Assembly: GCA_002773575.1 (NCBI GenBank)
Contig: PFAT01000030.1
Coordinates: forward strand, 1 to 24,960
Length of the DNA: 24,960 nucleotides
Direction: 5' to 3'
DNA from: Candidatus Falkowbacteria bacterium CG10_big_fil_rev_8_21_14_0_10_44_15
GTDB taxonomy: Bacteria > Patescibacteriota > Patescibacteriia > Patescibacteriales > XYC2-FULL-47-12
The translations under genes and the position numbers were made by a program. This document shows, piece by piece, positions 13,062 to 20,543 of the stretch. A model generated the notes under the pieces. It worked only from the letters and a program-made list of their open reading frames with translations, did no database searches and was not told the origin of the DNA. Within the stretch, counting starts at the first letter, position 1; each line of letters opens with the position of its first letter.

Positions 13062-14228
13062 ATGTTTAGAATTATAAAAAAATCAAAAAAATCAAAAGCG
13101 CGGCTGGGCGTGATAAAAACGGCGCACGGGGAAATTCAAACGCCGTTTTTTATGCCGGATGCGACGCGGGGAGTAGTGAAAGCCGTAAGCAGTCAAGACT
13201 TGCGGCAAATAGGAGTAGCGGAGGCGGTAATTAACACTTATCATCTTTATTTACAGCCAGGTTTGAAATTAATAACTAAAACCGGCGGCGCGCATAGCTT
13301 TATGAATTGGAATAAACCGTTACTTTCCGATAGCGGCGGCTATCAGGTGTATTCGTTGATACATAAAAATCACAGACTTGGTAAAATTACCGATGATAAA
13401 GTTATTTTTCATTCGCCGCTTGACGGCGCAAAGCATGAGCTGACGCCGGAACGCTCCATTCAAATACAATTTGCTTTGGGCACGGACATGATAGTTTGTT
13501 TGGACGATTGCCCGCCGCACGATGTCAGCTCGGCGGCAATGGCAAAATCGGTTGAACGGACGGTTTTATGGGCGAAAAGATGTAAACTGGAATATGAAAA
13601 ACAAAATAAAAAATATAAGCGCCGGCCGCTATTATTCGCCGTCATTCAGGGCGGAACTGATTTGGCCCTGCGCAAAATTTGCGCGGACGCTTTGATGGAC
13701 ATAGGATTTGACGGTTACGGGTTTGGCGCGCGGCCGGTGGACGGAGAGGGGAAATTTATCGGTGAAATTTTAGCAGGCACAGCCGAAATGATTCCGGGAA
13801 ACGCCGTGCGATTCGGTTTAGGAATCGGTTTGCCGGAAGATATCGTCCGTTGCGTTACCATGGGCTGGGATATTTTTGACTGCGTGATCCCGACGCGGGA
13901 AGGAAGACACGGCCGGCTTTTCCTTTGGAAAAGAAATTCCAAATTTCAAATAACAAATAACAAACAAATTTCAAATCATAAATTTCAAATTCCAAAAAAT
14001 TTTTACGATACTATAAATATAAATAACGCTAAATTTGCTAAGGATTTTAAGCCAATAAATGCCGTCAGCAAACTGCCGGAGTTGCGGGAATACTCGCGCG
14101 CTTACCTGCGTCATTTGTTTAAAATAGGCGAACCGCTCGGGCAGAGGTTGGCGAGCTTGAATAATTTGGAGTTTTATTTAAACTTGATGGAGAAAATAAG
14201 GCAAAATATTAAGTTGGGGAAAATATAA
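13062..14228 (+). CDS. tgt: TGT-like tRNA-guanine transglycosylase, zinc site lost
   Basis: 388 residues. TGT swaps guanine 34 of certain tRNAs for a 7-deazaguanine on the way to queuosine. Conserved blocks: FFMPDATRGVVKAVSSQDL, LLSDSGGYQVYSL (Asp90), FAVIQGG, FGLGIGLPEDI and WDIFDCVIPTR (nucleophile Asp273), EYSRAYLRHL and NNLEFYLNLM. Departures: the base-binding GGLAVGE motif is GARPVDGEG (223-230), and the CxCxxC zinc motif expected just before EYSRAYL is absent (AVSKLPELR, 334-342), although a His (351) remains. Between GRLFLWK and DTININN lies an insert (about 291-315) encoded by a CAAATTTCAAAT-type repeat. So either the protein recognises another base or has lost activity; a zinc-free fold is possible. 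No SD; TATAAA lies just before the ATG. Confidence 0.8.
   Translation: MFRIIKKSKKSKARLGVIKTAHGEIQTPFFMPDATRGVVKAVSSQDLRQIGVAEAVINTYHLYLQPGLKLITKTGGAHSFMNWNKPLLSDSGGYQVYSLIHKNHRLGKITDDKVIFHSPLDGAKHELTPERSIQIQFALGTDMIVCLDDCPPHDVSSAAMAKSVERTVLWAKRCKLEYEKQNKKYKRRPLLFAVIQGGTDLALRKICADALMDIGFDGYGFGARPVDGEGKFIGEILAGTAEMIPGNAVRFGLGIGLPEDIVRCVTMGWDIFDCVIPTREGRHGRLFLWKRNSKFQITNNKQISNHKFQIPKNFYDTININNAKFAKDFKPINAVSKLPELREYSRAYLRHLFKIGEPLGQRLASLNNLEFYLNLMEKIRQNIKLGKI
13934..13997 (+). repeat. AT-rich CAAATTTCAAAT-type repeat inside tgt
   Basis: Units AAATTTCAAA, AACAAATAAC and ATTTCAAATTCC alternate over 64 bases in frame with tgt. They encode NSKFQITNNKQISNHKFQIPK, absent from normal TGT proteins at this site. 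Confidence 0.8.
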
Positions 14229-14245
14229 TTTTATGGTTTTTTCTT

Positions 14246-14274
14246 TTGACAAAGCCGCTTAATTTAGTTAAAGT
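14246..14274 (+). promoter_or_regulatory. Promoter of ileS (likely leaderless transcript)
   Basis: TTGACA (14246-14251), 17-base spacer, TAAAGT (14269-14274). The ATG of ileS is 7 bases after the -10, where transcription should start. A TTG start read at 14246 is the -35 box itself. Confidence 0.6.
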
Positions 14275-14281
14275 TAAGAGC

Positions 14282-17200
14282 ATGAAACGGCAACCAAATA
14301 AAAAATTATCAGAGCCGAAATCTCCTTTGCCTAAAATAGAAGAGGAGGTTTTAAGTTTTTGGAATAAAAATAAAATTTTTGCCAAATCAGTTACCTCACC
14401 TCCGACCCCTCTCCTTAATAAGGAGAGGGTGCCGAAGGCGGGTGAGGTGAAAGACTATGTCTTCTACGACGGCCCGCCGTTTGCTACCGGCACGCCGCAT
14501 TACGGCCATATCGTCGCAAGCATTATGAAAGACGTCGTGCCGCGCTACTGGACGATGAAGGGCTACCGCGTAGAGCGCAAATGGGGCTGGGATTGCCACG
14601 GCTTGCCGATTGAAAACATAGTGGAAAAAGAGCTGGGCTTTAAAAGCAAAAAAGACATTGCCAAATTGGGCGTGGCTAATTTCAATGAAGCTTGCCGCTC
14701 CAAAGTCTTGGCTTACGTGGACGAATGGCAAAAAGTCATCAGCCGTTTGGGACGCTGGGCGGATATGGAAAACGCTTACAAAACGATGGACAAGGATTAC
14801 ATGGAAAGTATTTGGTGGGTATTCAAGCAGTTATGGGGCAAAGGTTTGATTTACGAAGGTTATCGCTCCATGCACATTTGCCCGCGCTGTGAGACGACTT
14901 TGTCGCAACAGGAAGTGGCGGAGGGGTACAAGGATGTAAAAGATTTGTCGGCGACGGCGAAGTTCAAAATTAAAAGTTCAAAATTAAAAGTAAAAAGTGA
15001 CGGCGATGTTTATATTCTCGCATGGACTACTACACCTTGGACTTTAATAGGTAATGTGGCGCTTGCTATTAATAAAAATATTAAATATTTAATATTAAAT
15101 ATCGGCGAAGAAAATTATATAATTGCGCAAAACAGAGTCAGTGAAGTTTTGAAAGATCAAAAATATAAAATTATAGAAGAAATTAAGGGCAAAGAGTTAG
15201 TCGGTTTACAATATGAGCCGTTGTTTGATTATTATGCTAAAGATGAAAAGTTGGAAAATAAACAAAACGGTTGGAAAGTTTACGCGGCGGATTTTGTAAC
15301 AACCGAAGAGGGAACGGGCGTGGTTCATATCGCGCCGGCATTCGGCGAAGACGATATGAATTTGGCGAAAACAGAAAACTTGCCTTTTATTCAACATGTG
15401 AACATGGACGGCACTTTTAAAGAGGAAGTTACTGATTTTACCGGGTTGCATGTTAAACCGATTGAAGACACGCAGGCAACCGATGTAGAAATTATAAAGT
15501 ATTTAGCGCGTAAAAATTTATTGTTCAGCAAAGAAAAATACGAGCACAGCTATCCGCATTGCTGGCGGTGCGATACGCCGTTATTAAATTACGCGACTTC
15601 GTCGTGGTTCGTAAAAGTGGAAGCGGTAAAACCAGACGCGATAAAATTGGCTGAAAAGATAAATTGGACGCCAAGGCACATTAAAGAAGGCCGATTCGGC
15701 CAGTGGCTGGAAGGCGCGCGCGACTGGTCAATTTCGCGGCAGAGGTTTTGGGCTTCGGTGATCCCTATTTGGAGATGCACTAATGAAATAGAAGGTAAGA
15801 GGGGGGCAAAACAGAGATGCGGGAATATTAAAATTTTTGGTTCTATAAAAGAATTAGAAGAATTGAGCGGGCAAAAAGTAGACGATTTGCATAAACATAT
15901 CGTTGATGAAATTACGTTCAAATGTGAAAAATGCGGCGGGCTCATGAAGCGCGTGCCGGATGTTTTAGATACTTGGTTTGATTCCGGCTCCATGCCGTAC
16001 GCGCAGATGCATTATCCGTTTGAGAATGAGAAAAAATTTGAAAATAATTTTCCGGCGGAATTTATCGCCGAAGGCGTGGACCAAACGCGCGCCTGGTTTT
16101 ATTATTTGCACGTAATTGCTACGGCAATTAAACAAAAGCCGGCATTTAAAAACGTAATCGTTAACGGCATCGTACTCGCGGAAGACGGCAAAAAGATGAG
16201 CAAGCGCCTGCAGAATTATCCGGACCCGATGGATGTTATGAATAAATACGGCGCCGACCCGCTGCGCTATTACTTGTGCGCCTCGCCGGTGATGAAAGCC
16301 GAAAGCATAAATTTCTCCGAGAAAGATTTAGTTGAACAAACCAGATTCTTTAATATTCTGCTTAATGTCCTAAGTTTTTACAAAATGTTTGCCTGCCCGT
16401 CCGGCAGGCGGGCCGCGGATATGGAAGTAAAAAATTTGGCAGAAAAAGATTTAGTTCATGTGCTGGACAAATGGATAACCGCGCGCTTGGAAGAAACGAA
16501 AAAAACAGTAACCAAGAAAATGGACGATTACGATTTGCACGCGATTCGGGAAATTCCTGTTTTTATCAATGATTTGTCAACTTGGTATGTGCGCCGCTCG
16601 CGCGCGCGGTTTAAAGGAGATGACGACACTGACAAAATGCGTGCGCTGCAAACCCTGCGCCGGACTTTATACCATTTAGCACGCATTATGGCTCCATTTT
16701 TGCCTTTTACGGCCGAACACATTTATCAGGAGCTGGGCGCTGACGTTGAATCAGTGCATTTAAAAGCGTGGCCGGCAGTTAGGAAAGAATGGATTGCTAA
16801 AGATGTTTTGCAAAATATGGAGCAAGCGCGAAAAATAGTGGAACTCGGATTGGCTAAGCGGGATGAAGCGGGCATTAAAGTGAGACAGCCGCTTAATCAA
16901 TTTTTAATTTTCAATTGGCAATTTTCAATGAATGAGCGGGAATACATTCAAGTAGTTAAAGATGAATTGAATGTGAAGGAGGTTGTTTGTAAAAAAGGCA
17001 AAGGTGAGCTGGCCGTGGAATTGGATACAAACATCACTTCGGAACTAAAACTTGAAGGCATGAAGCGCGAACTCGTGCGGGCGATAAATAACGCGCGCAA
17101 AGAGGCGGGGATGACGATTCAAGATAAAGCGGTAATTTATTTTGCTGCGGGAAACAAAGAAATCGCGGCGGTTTTTGAAAAGTTCAGCGCGGAGATCAAG

Positions 17201-17302
17201 AAAGAAACATTGAGCGATAGAATTGAAAATAAAAAAGCGGAAAATGGCAAAGAAACGGATGTTAACGGAGAAAAAGTAGAGTTGAAAGTAGAGAAAAAAT
17301 AA
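14282..17302 (+). CDS. ileS: Isoleucyl-tRNA synthetase, HYGH (type 2, eukaryote-like) form
   Basis: 1006 residues from the ATG at 14282; a TTG upstream is part of a promoter. Class Ia synthetase that charges tRNA-Ile. PPFATGTPHYGH (about 65-76) is the HIGH signature in the HYGH form, GWDCHGLPIEN the next block, WTTTPWTL lies in the editing domain, WFDSGSMPYAQ and DGKKMSKRLQNYPDP (KMSKS loop) close the catalytic core, followed by a helical anticodon domain with TWYVRRSRARF. The HYGH form marks the IleRS2 branch, whose members are typically mupirocin-resistant. Cys pairs (CTN...RCG, CEKCGG) may bind zinc. Four repeat-derived stretches are in frame: residues about 38-56 (palindrome), 227-239 (FKIKSSKLKVK), around 704-711 (CPSGRRAAD) and about 873-884 (FLIFNWQFS). 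All fall between conserved blocks. A palindromic element follows the stop. Confidence 0.97.
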   Translation: MKRQPNKKLSEPKSPLPKIEEEVLSFWNKNKIFAKSVTSPPTPLLNKERVPKAGEVKDYVFYDGPPFATGTPHYGHIVASIMKDVVPRYWTMKGYRVERKWGWDCHGLPIENIVEKELGFKSKKDIAKLGVANFNEACRSKVLAYVDEWQKVISRLGRWADMENAYKTMDKDYMESIWWVFKQLWGKGLIYEGYRSMHICPRCETTLSQQEVAEGYKDVKDLSATAKFKIKSSKLKVKSDGDVYILAWTTTPWTLIGNVALAINKNIKYLILNIGEENYIIAQNRVSEVLKDQKYKIIEEIKGKELVGLQYEPLFDYYAKDEKLENKQNGWKVYAADFVTTEEGTGVVHIAPAFGEDDMNLAKTENLPFIQHVNMDGTFKEEVTDFTGLHVKPIEDTQATDVEIIKYLARKNLLFSKEKYEHSYPHCWRCDTPLLNYATSSWFVKVEAVKPDAIKLAEKINWTPRHIKEGRFGQWLEGARDWSISRQRFWASVIPIWRCTNEIEGKRGAKQRCGNIKIFGSIKELEELSGQKVDDLHKHIVDEITFKCEKCGGLMKRVPDVLDTWFDSGSMPYAQMHYPFENEKKFENNFPAEFIAEGVDQTRAWFYYLHVIATAIKQKPAFKNVIVNGIVLAEDGKKMSKRLQNYPDPMDVMNKYGADPLRYYLCASPVMKAESINFSEKDLVEQTRFFNILLNVLSFYKMFACPSGRRAADMEVKNLAEKDLVHVLDKWITARLEETKKTVTKKMDDYDLHAIREIPVFINDLSTWYVRRSRARFKGDDDTDKMRALQTLRRTLYHLARIMAPFLPFTAEHIYQELGADVESVHLKAWPAVRKEWIAKDVLQNMEQARKIVELGLAKRDEAGIKVRQPLNQFLIFNWQFSMNEREYIQVVKDELNVKEVVCKKGKGELAVELDTNITSELKLEGMKRELVRAINNARKEAGMTIQDKAVIYFAAGNKEIAAVFEKFSAEIKKETLSDRIENKKAENGKETDVNGEKVELKVEKK
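14393..14448 (+). repeat. Palindromic repeat inside ileS (CCCTCTCCTTA family)
   Basis: Outer arms ACCTCACC (14393-14400) and GGTGAGGT (14441-14448); inner perfect palindrome CCCTCTCCTTA (14407-14417), one A, TAAGGAGAGGG (14419-14429). In frame, it encodes SPPTPLLNKERVPKAGE between the FW...KIFAKS and YVFYDGPP blocks. A relative lies in the murE-like gene. Confidence 0.85.
14961..14999 (+). repeat. Tandem AGTTCAAAATTAAA repeat inside ileS
   Basis: Two adjacent copies of the 14-base unit (14961-14974 and 14975-14988) followed by AGTAAAAAGT. They encode KFKIKSSKLKVKS in the editing-domain region. Confidence 0.75.
16391..16414 (+). repeat. GCCTGCC...GGCAGGC palindrome inside ileS
   Basis: GCCTGCC, five bases, GGCAGGC, with overlapping GCCCG/CGGGC. 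It encodes CPSGRRA in the anticodon-domain lead. The same palindrome type occurs in the FemAB-like and murE-like genes. Confidence 0.75.
16900..16934 (+). repeat. TTTTCAATTGGCAATTTTCAAT repeat tract inside ileS
   Basis: Repeated AATTTTCAAT words around a central CAATTG give a short low-complexity palindromic tract. It encodes FLIFNWQFSMN near the C-terminus. Confidence 0.6.
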
Positions 17303-17306
17303 TTTT

Positions 17307-17426
17307 TGTCATTGCGAGGAGTCCCGCGGTACCGCGGGACGACGAAGCAATTCCGTCGTTTTTACAGTAAATAACGGGATTGCCACGCTTCATCCCGCGC
17401 TGTCGCGGGATTCGCTCGCAATGACA
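17307..17426. repeat. 120-base inverted-repeat element (TGTCATTGCGAG family)
   Basis: Terminal inverted repeats TGTCATTGCGAG (17307-17318) and CTCGCAATGACA (17415-17426). Inside are GAAGCAATTCC facing GGGATTGCCACGCTTC, and two shorter palindromes, CCCGCGGTACCGCGGG and ATCCCGCG...CGCGGGAT. This is a non-coding, MITE- or REP-like unit filling the gap after ileS; it may also act as a terminator. Confidence 0.85.
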
Positions 17427-17436
17427 GTATAAAATA

Positions 17437-17997
17437 ATGAAAAGAAATAAGGAGCAAAATTATTTAATGCGGGATTTAGGAATTGTCGCTTTGAGCATAA
17501 TTTTAGCGTTAGCGCTGGTTAAAACGCGGGCGCTGGACGGCATCTTATCGTCGGCGCAGGAGGCAACGATAATAGGCAGTTTCCTCGCGGGCATGTTTTA
17601 CATTTCTATTTTTACCGTCGCGCCGGCAATCGTAGTTTTATCGGAATTGATATCCGGCCTGCCTATTTGGGAGGTGGCGTTGTTTGGAGGGCTCGGCGCC
17701 GCGGTCGGTAATTTATTGATTTTCCGTTTCGTAAAAAATAATTTAATGGAAGCGTTGATTTCATGGCTGCGCCGCCATAAAGAAAAGAAAGTATTAATCC
17801 TTTTTCGCAGCCGTTGGTTTGATTATATTCTGTTCGCCGCCGGAGCGTTGATCGTTCTTTCTCCTTTGCCGGATGAGTTGGGGCTGGCGCTGATGGGCGT
17901 GTTGCGAATCCGCAACGTTTTGTTTTTTCCGGTTTCTTTCGCGCTTAATTTTTTCAGCATCTTAATTTTAGGGTTAGCGGCGAGAAGCCTGTTTTAA
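17437..17997 (+). CDS. Polytopic inner-membrane protein, unknown function
   Basis: 186 residues with about five hydrophobic segments (13-28, 45-71, 79-96, 130-147, 160-184). Patterns such as IWEVALFGGLGAAVGNLLIFRF and LSPLPDELGLALMGVLRI, with a Gly-rich helix and an acidic residue after a Pro in the membrane, faintly recall the DedA/VTT or small SNARE-associated families, but no diagnostic motif is complete. A basic loop WLRRHKEKK lies in the middle and should face the cytoplasm. There is no SD; a TATAAA lies just before the ATG inside the edge of the repeat element. It is flanked on both sides by palindromic elements, so it is probably transcribed alone. Confidence 0.6.
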   Translation: MKRNKEQNYLMRDLGIVALSIILALALVKTRALDGILSSAQEATIIGSFLAGMFYISIFTVAPAIVVLSELISGLPIWEVALFGGLGAAVGNLLIFRFVKNNLMEALISWLRRHKEKKVLILFRSRWFDYILFAAGALIVLSPLPDELGLALMGVLRIRNVLFFPVSFALNFFSILILGLAARSLF

Positions 17998-18008
17998 CTT
18001 TATTTTTC

Positions 18009-18082
18009 TGTCATTCCCGCGTAGACGGGAATCTCGCAGTTAGCGAGTTGTTCACGGGATTCCCGCCTACGCGGGAATGACA
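18009..18082. repeat. Palindromic element (TGTCATTCCCGCG family)
   Basis: Arms TGTCATTCCCGCGTAGACGG (from 18009) and the near-perfect complement ending GCGGGAATGACA (18082), around a core with TCGC...GCGA. A 74-base fold-back unit between two genes; the ATTCCC...GGGAAT core resembles small repeats known from several bacteria. Confidence 0.85.
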
Positions 18083-18088
18083 TGAATT

Positions 18089-18661
18089 ATGCGCAATACT
18101 CTTTACGATAAAAATAAAATCGGCAAGTTTTTGGGCTGGGGCGGCGAACATTTAGTTTACGAATATGGCCGAAATAGCGTCATTAAATTCTCGCTGCACG
18201 TTTGGCTTGCCGGCAAAAAAGCGGTAGAGAAATTAACGCAAGATTATAAAATCGGGCAAAAATATTTTGCCCCATATTTGTTGCCGACGGAAATTATAGT
18301 TTGGTCTCAAGGCAAGAAAGCGGCGGAAGTTCAGGAAAAAATTAAGTGCCGCTTTTTAAAATTAGCCGACTTAGCCGTTCCCTTGATAAAAAAACAGTTT
18401 CTTGATATAATGGAACGCTACCGGAGAATGGAATTAGAAATCGGCGTGCCGTTTGATTTATTGGGGCGCGAAGGGCTGTTTAAAATTAAACCGACTTTTT
18501 TAAGCAATATTTTGGTAACGCCGGAACAAAAGCTGATTTTAATTGATTTTACCGTGCTCGCGTTAAAACCAACTTGGCGCGACTGGCCGCTTTGGTTTAT
18601 TATTAAGTGGGCACGGTTGCGGCAAAAACATATTTTGGATAAATTTTGTGCAGCAGCTTAA
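18089..18661 (+). CDS. Small protein-kinase-like (phosphotransferase-fold) protein
   Basis: 190 residues. GKFLGWGGEHLVYEYGRNSVIKFS looks like a glycine-rich loop followed by a lysine (Lys33) in the beta-3 position; SNILVTPEQKLILIDFTVL resembles the catalytic-loop Asn (140) and the metal-binding Asp (153) of kinase or aminoglycoside-phosphotransferase folds. The catalytic Asp expected five residues before Asn140 is Pro, so it may be a pseudokinase or bind nucleotide only. There is no signal peptide; the C-terminus is rich in Trp, Lys and Arg and could touch the membrane. The gene starts 6 bases after a palindromic element with no SD. Family assignment is from motif spacing alone. Confidence 0.5.
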   Translation: MRNTLYDKNKIGKFLGWGGEHLVYEYGRNSVIKFSLHVWLAGKKAVEKLTQDYKIGQKYFAPYLLPTEIIVWSQGKKAAEVQEKIKCRFLKLADLAVPLIKKQFLDIMERYRRMELEIGVPFDLLGREGLFKIKPTFLSNILVTPEQKLILIDFTVLALKPTWRDWPLWFIIKWARLRQKHILDKFCAAA

Positions 18662-18691
18662 GATAACAACTATAAGTTGGAAATAAAATAA

Positions 18692-18770
18692 TTTAACGGC
18701 AATTGAACAGTAATTTAACAATAATTAAAAAATTACTGTTAAATTATTAAAAAATTATTGATTAATTATT
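18692..18770. repeat. AACAGTAATT/AACAATAATT AT-rich repeat tract
   Basis: Contains AACAGTAATTT (18706-18716) and its inverse AAATTACTGTT (18730-18740), with AACAATAATT units. It lies directly before the NIF3-like gene; a close relative lies before the murE-like gene (23161-23230). Confidence 0.75.
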
Positions 18771-18779
18771 GTGATTTAT

Positions 18780-19721
18780 ATGACTATCCAACAAATCTAT
18801 AAATTAGCCGTTGAGTTAGGCATTAAGCACGACCTGCGCGGTCCGGCGAAAGTAAAAAAGTATTTGGAGCGGGCAAAAAAGAAATACGAAAAATTGCCTA
18901 AAGACGAGCAGGCGGAGTTTGATGCTGAAAAATTGACTAACCCTTATTCCGATACGCGCGTCTTGAACGATACGGGCAAACAAGTCAAAAAAGTTTTAGT
19001 GGGGATTGATATGGAAGCGCCGGAGTTATTGCTCGCGGATAAATTAAGCGACATTGATTTAGTGATTGCGCATCATCCGGAAGGCCCAGCGCTTGCTTCC
19101 TTGCATGATGTGATGGATTTGCAGGCCGAAGTGCTGGCGCAGTACGGCGTGCCGATTAATATCGCCGAAAGCGTTCTGCGTCCGCGCATCAGCGAAGTCA
19201 GTCGCGGCATTTCGCCCATCAATCACGACCGCGCGGTGGACGCGGCAAAAATTTTAAATCTGGGCTTTATGTGCGCGCACACGCCCTGCGATAATATGGC
19301 GGCCAGTTTTATGACTAAGTTTATTGCCAAAAAAAAGCCGGAAACGGTCGGCGAAATTTTAGAAGCATTAAAAGAAATCCCGGAGTATAAAGAAGCTGCG
19401 AGGCGCAAAGCCGGCCCGATGCTTTTTACCGGCTCGCCGGAAAATAGCGCGGGCAAAATCGTAGTAACGGAATTTACCGGCGGCACGGAAGGCTCAAAAG
19501 AAATGTACGAAAAAATCGCCGCCGCGGGCATCGGCACCGTGATTGGCATGCACATGCACGAAGAGCACCGCAAAGAAGCGGAAAAATATCATATCAATGT
19601 GGTGATTGCCGGCCATATGTCCAGCGACTCCTTAGGCGTTAATTTGTTTTTGGACGAGCTGGAGCGCAAAGGGATAAAAATTACGCCGGTAAGCGGCTTG
19701 ATTAGGGTAAAAAGAAAGTAA
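18780..19721 (+). CDS. NIF3-like dinuclear metal-centre protein
   Basis: 313 residues from the ATG at 18780 (an in-frame GTG three codons earlier is possible). Metal-binding features of the NIF3 family: IDLVIAHHPEG (His98, His99), AHTPCDN (His167, Asp171) and the C-terminal VVIAGHMSSDSLG (His279, Asp283). An alternating alpha/beta core, KVLVGIDMEAPELLLADKL, precedes them. NIF3-like proteins bind two metal ions; they are widely annotated as GTP cyclohydrolase I type 2-like, but the physiological substrate is unsettled. The first 55 residues are a charged helical extension. Single gene with no SD, preceded by AT-rich repeats and followed by two hairpins. Confidence 0.85.
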   Translation: MTIQQIYKLAVELGIKHDLRGPAKVKKYLERAKKKYEKLPKDEQAEFDAEKLTNPYSDTRVLNDTGKQVKKVLVGIDMEAPELLLADKLSDIDLVIAHHPEGPALASLHDVMDLQAEVLAQYGVPINIAESVLRPRISEVSRGISPINHDRAVDAAKILNLGFMCAHTPCDNMAASFMTKFIAKKKPETVGEILEALKEIPEYKEAARRKAGPMLFTGSPENSAGKIVVTEFTGGTEGSKEMYEKIAAAGIGTVIGMHMHEEHRKEAEKYHINVVIAGHMSSDSLGVNLFLDELERKGIKITPVSGLIRVKRK

Positions 19722-19724
19722 AAA

Positions 19725-19813
<89 letters not shown>

Positions 19814-19865
19814 TGTGTTTGATTTTTTGGCTCAAAATTGGTAGAGTAAGGGTAAAATAAAGTAT

Positions 19866-20210
19866 ATGGAAATAAAGATAATAAAAACTAAAATTCCAAA
19901 AGAAGAACTTAAAAGAATGGCGGAAGAAACATTTGGCGATATGGTTAAAATCGTGGTTGATGTTAAGCGGGAAATTATGGCTATCGGCGGCGAAATGCAC
20001 GCGGACGCGGAAAGTTTATTATTGCAGGATGGCTCGCGGCAAGACGATTTATGGGGGGCGAATCTTTATCCCGATTTATCGCCAGAGAATTTTATTGAGT
20101 ACCAATCACTGCTTAACATTCGTCCCCGTCTAGGTAATAGAGCGATAGAGATTGAAAGTACGGAAATAAAAAATAAAATAAAAGAAATTATTAATAAGCT
20201 AATAGTTTAA
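19866..20210 (+). CDS. DUF5674-type conserved protein
   Basis: 114 residues. The blocks MVKIVVDVKREIMAIGGEMH, ADAESLLLQDGS, QDDLWGANLYPD and IEYQSLLNIRPRLGNRA fit the short DUF5674 family; function unknown. The chain is soluble, with charged helices at both ends and a conserved Glu-Met-His-Ala-Asp core. A TAAAAT box (19853-19858) lies 7 bases before the ATG, so the mRNA may be leaderless. It is the first gene of a tight run: 2 bases to the next gene, then 4 bases to ruvA. Confidence 0.7.
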   Translation: MEIKIIKTKIPKEELKRMAEETFGDMVKIVVDVKREIMAIGGEMHADAESLLLQDGSRQDDLWGANLYPDLSPENFIEYQSLLNIRPRLGNRAIEIESTEIKNKIKEIINKLIV

Positions 20211-20212
20211 TT

Positions 20213-20539
20213 ATGACCTTTATTCATAAAGAATTATCCCAAGGCAGATGGCAACAATTAAGTTTGGCTGAACAAATTGGCAACATCGGCGCTGAACTCG
20301 CGCGCGCTAAATCATGGGAAAGAAAGAATATGGTTAAGCAAAAAAACCAAGCGTTGGCACGGGCATTAGAGTTGATAGATTTGACATTAGAGAGCGTTAA
20401 TAGACCGTCTCAACTTAAAGAAATAACGCGGTTGCGCGAAGTCGTCGCTGGTTTATTCGTCGGCAGTGCAGAGGTTTACGCTTCTTTGGCGGATTTAGAA
20501 AAAATTTATTTGCCGTTTGCGTTATTAGCGAGAAGATAA
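20213..20539 (+). CDS. Small all-helical conserved hypothetical protein
   Basis: 108 residues, predicted fully helical. FIHKELSQGRWQQLSLAEQIGNIGAELARA, the middle helix with LARALELIDLTLES and LKEITRLREVVAGLF form a helical-bundle pattern. No catalytic or nucleic-acid-binding motif is visible. It lies between the DUF5674 and ruvA genes with gaps of 2 and 4 bases, so all three are almost certainly co-transcribed. I recognise the general pattern as recurring in CPR genomes but know of no function. Confidence 0.65.
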   Translation: MTFIHKELSQGRWQQLSLAEQIGNIGAELARAKSWERKNMVKQKNQALARALELIDLTLESVNRPSQLKEITRLREVVAGLFVGSAEVYASLADLEKIYLPFALLARR

Positions 20540-20543
20540 TTTT

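Noticed and set aside
14246..14281. TTG start 12 codons upstream for ileS
   Set aside because: The TTG is the first part of a TTGACA -35 box with a correctly spaced -10; the added residues match no IleRS N-terminus.
17307..18082. CRISPR-like repeats around 17.3-18.1 kb
   Set aside because: These are fold-back palindromes in single units, without regularly spaced direct repeats and unique spacers.
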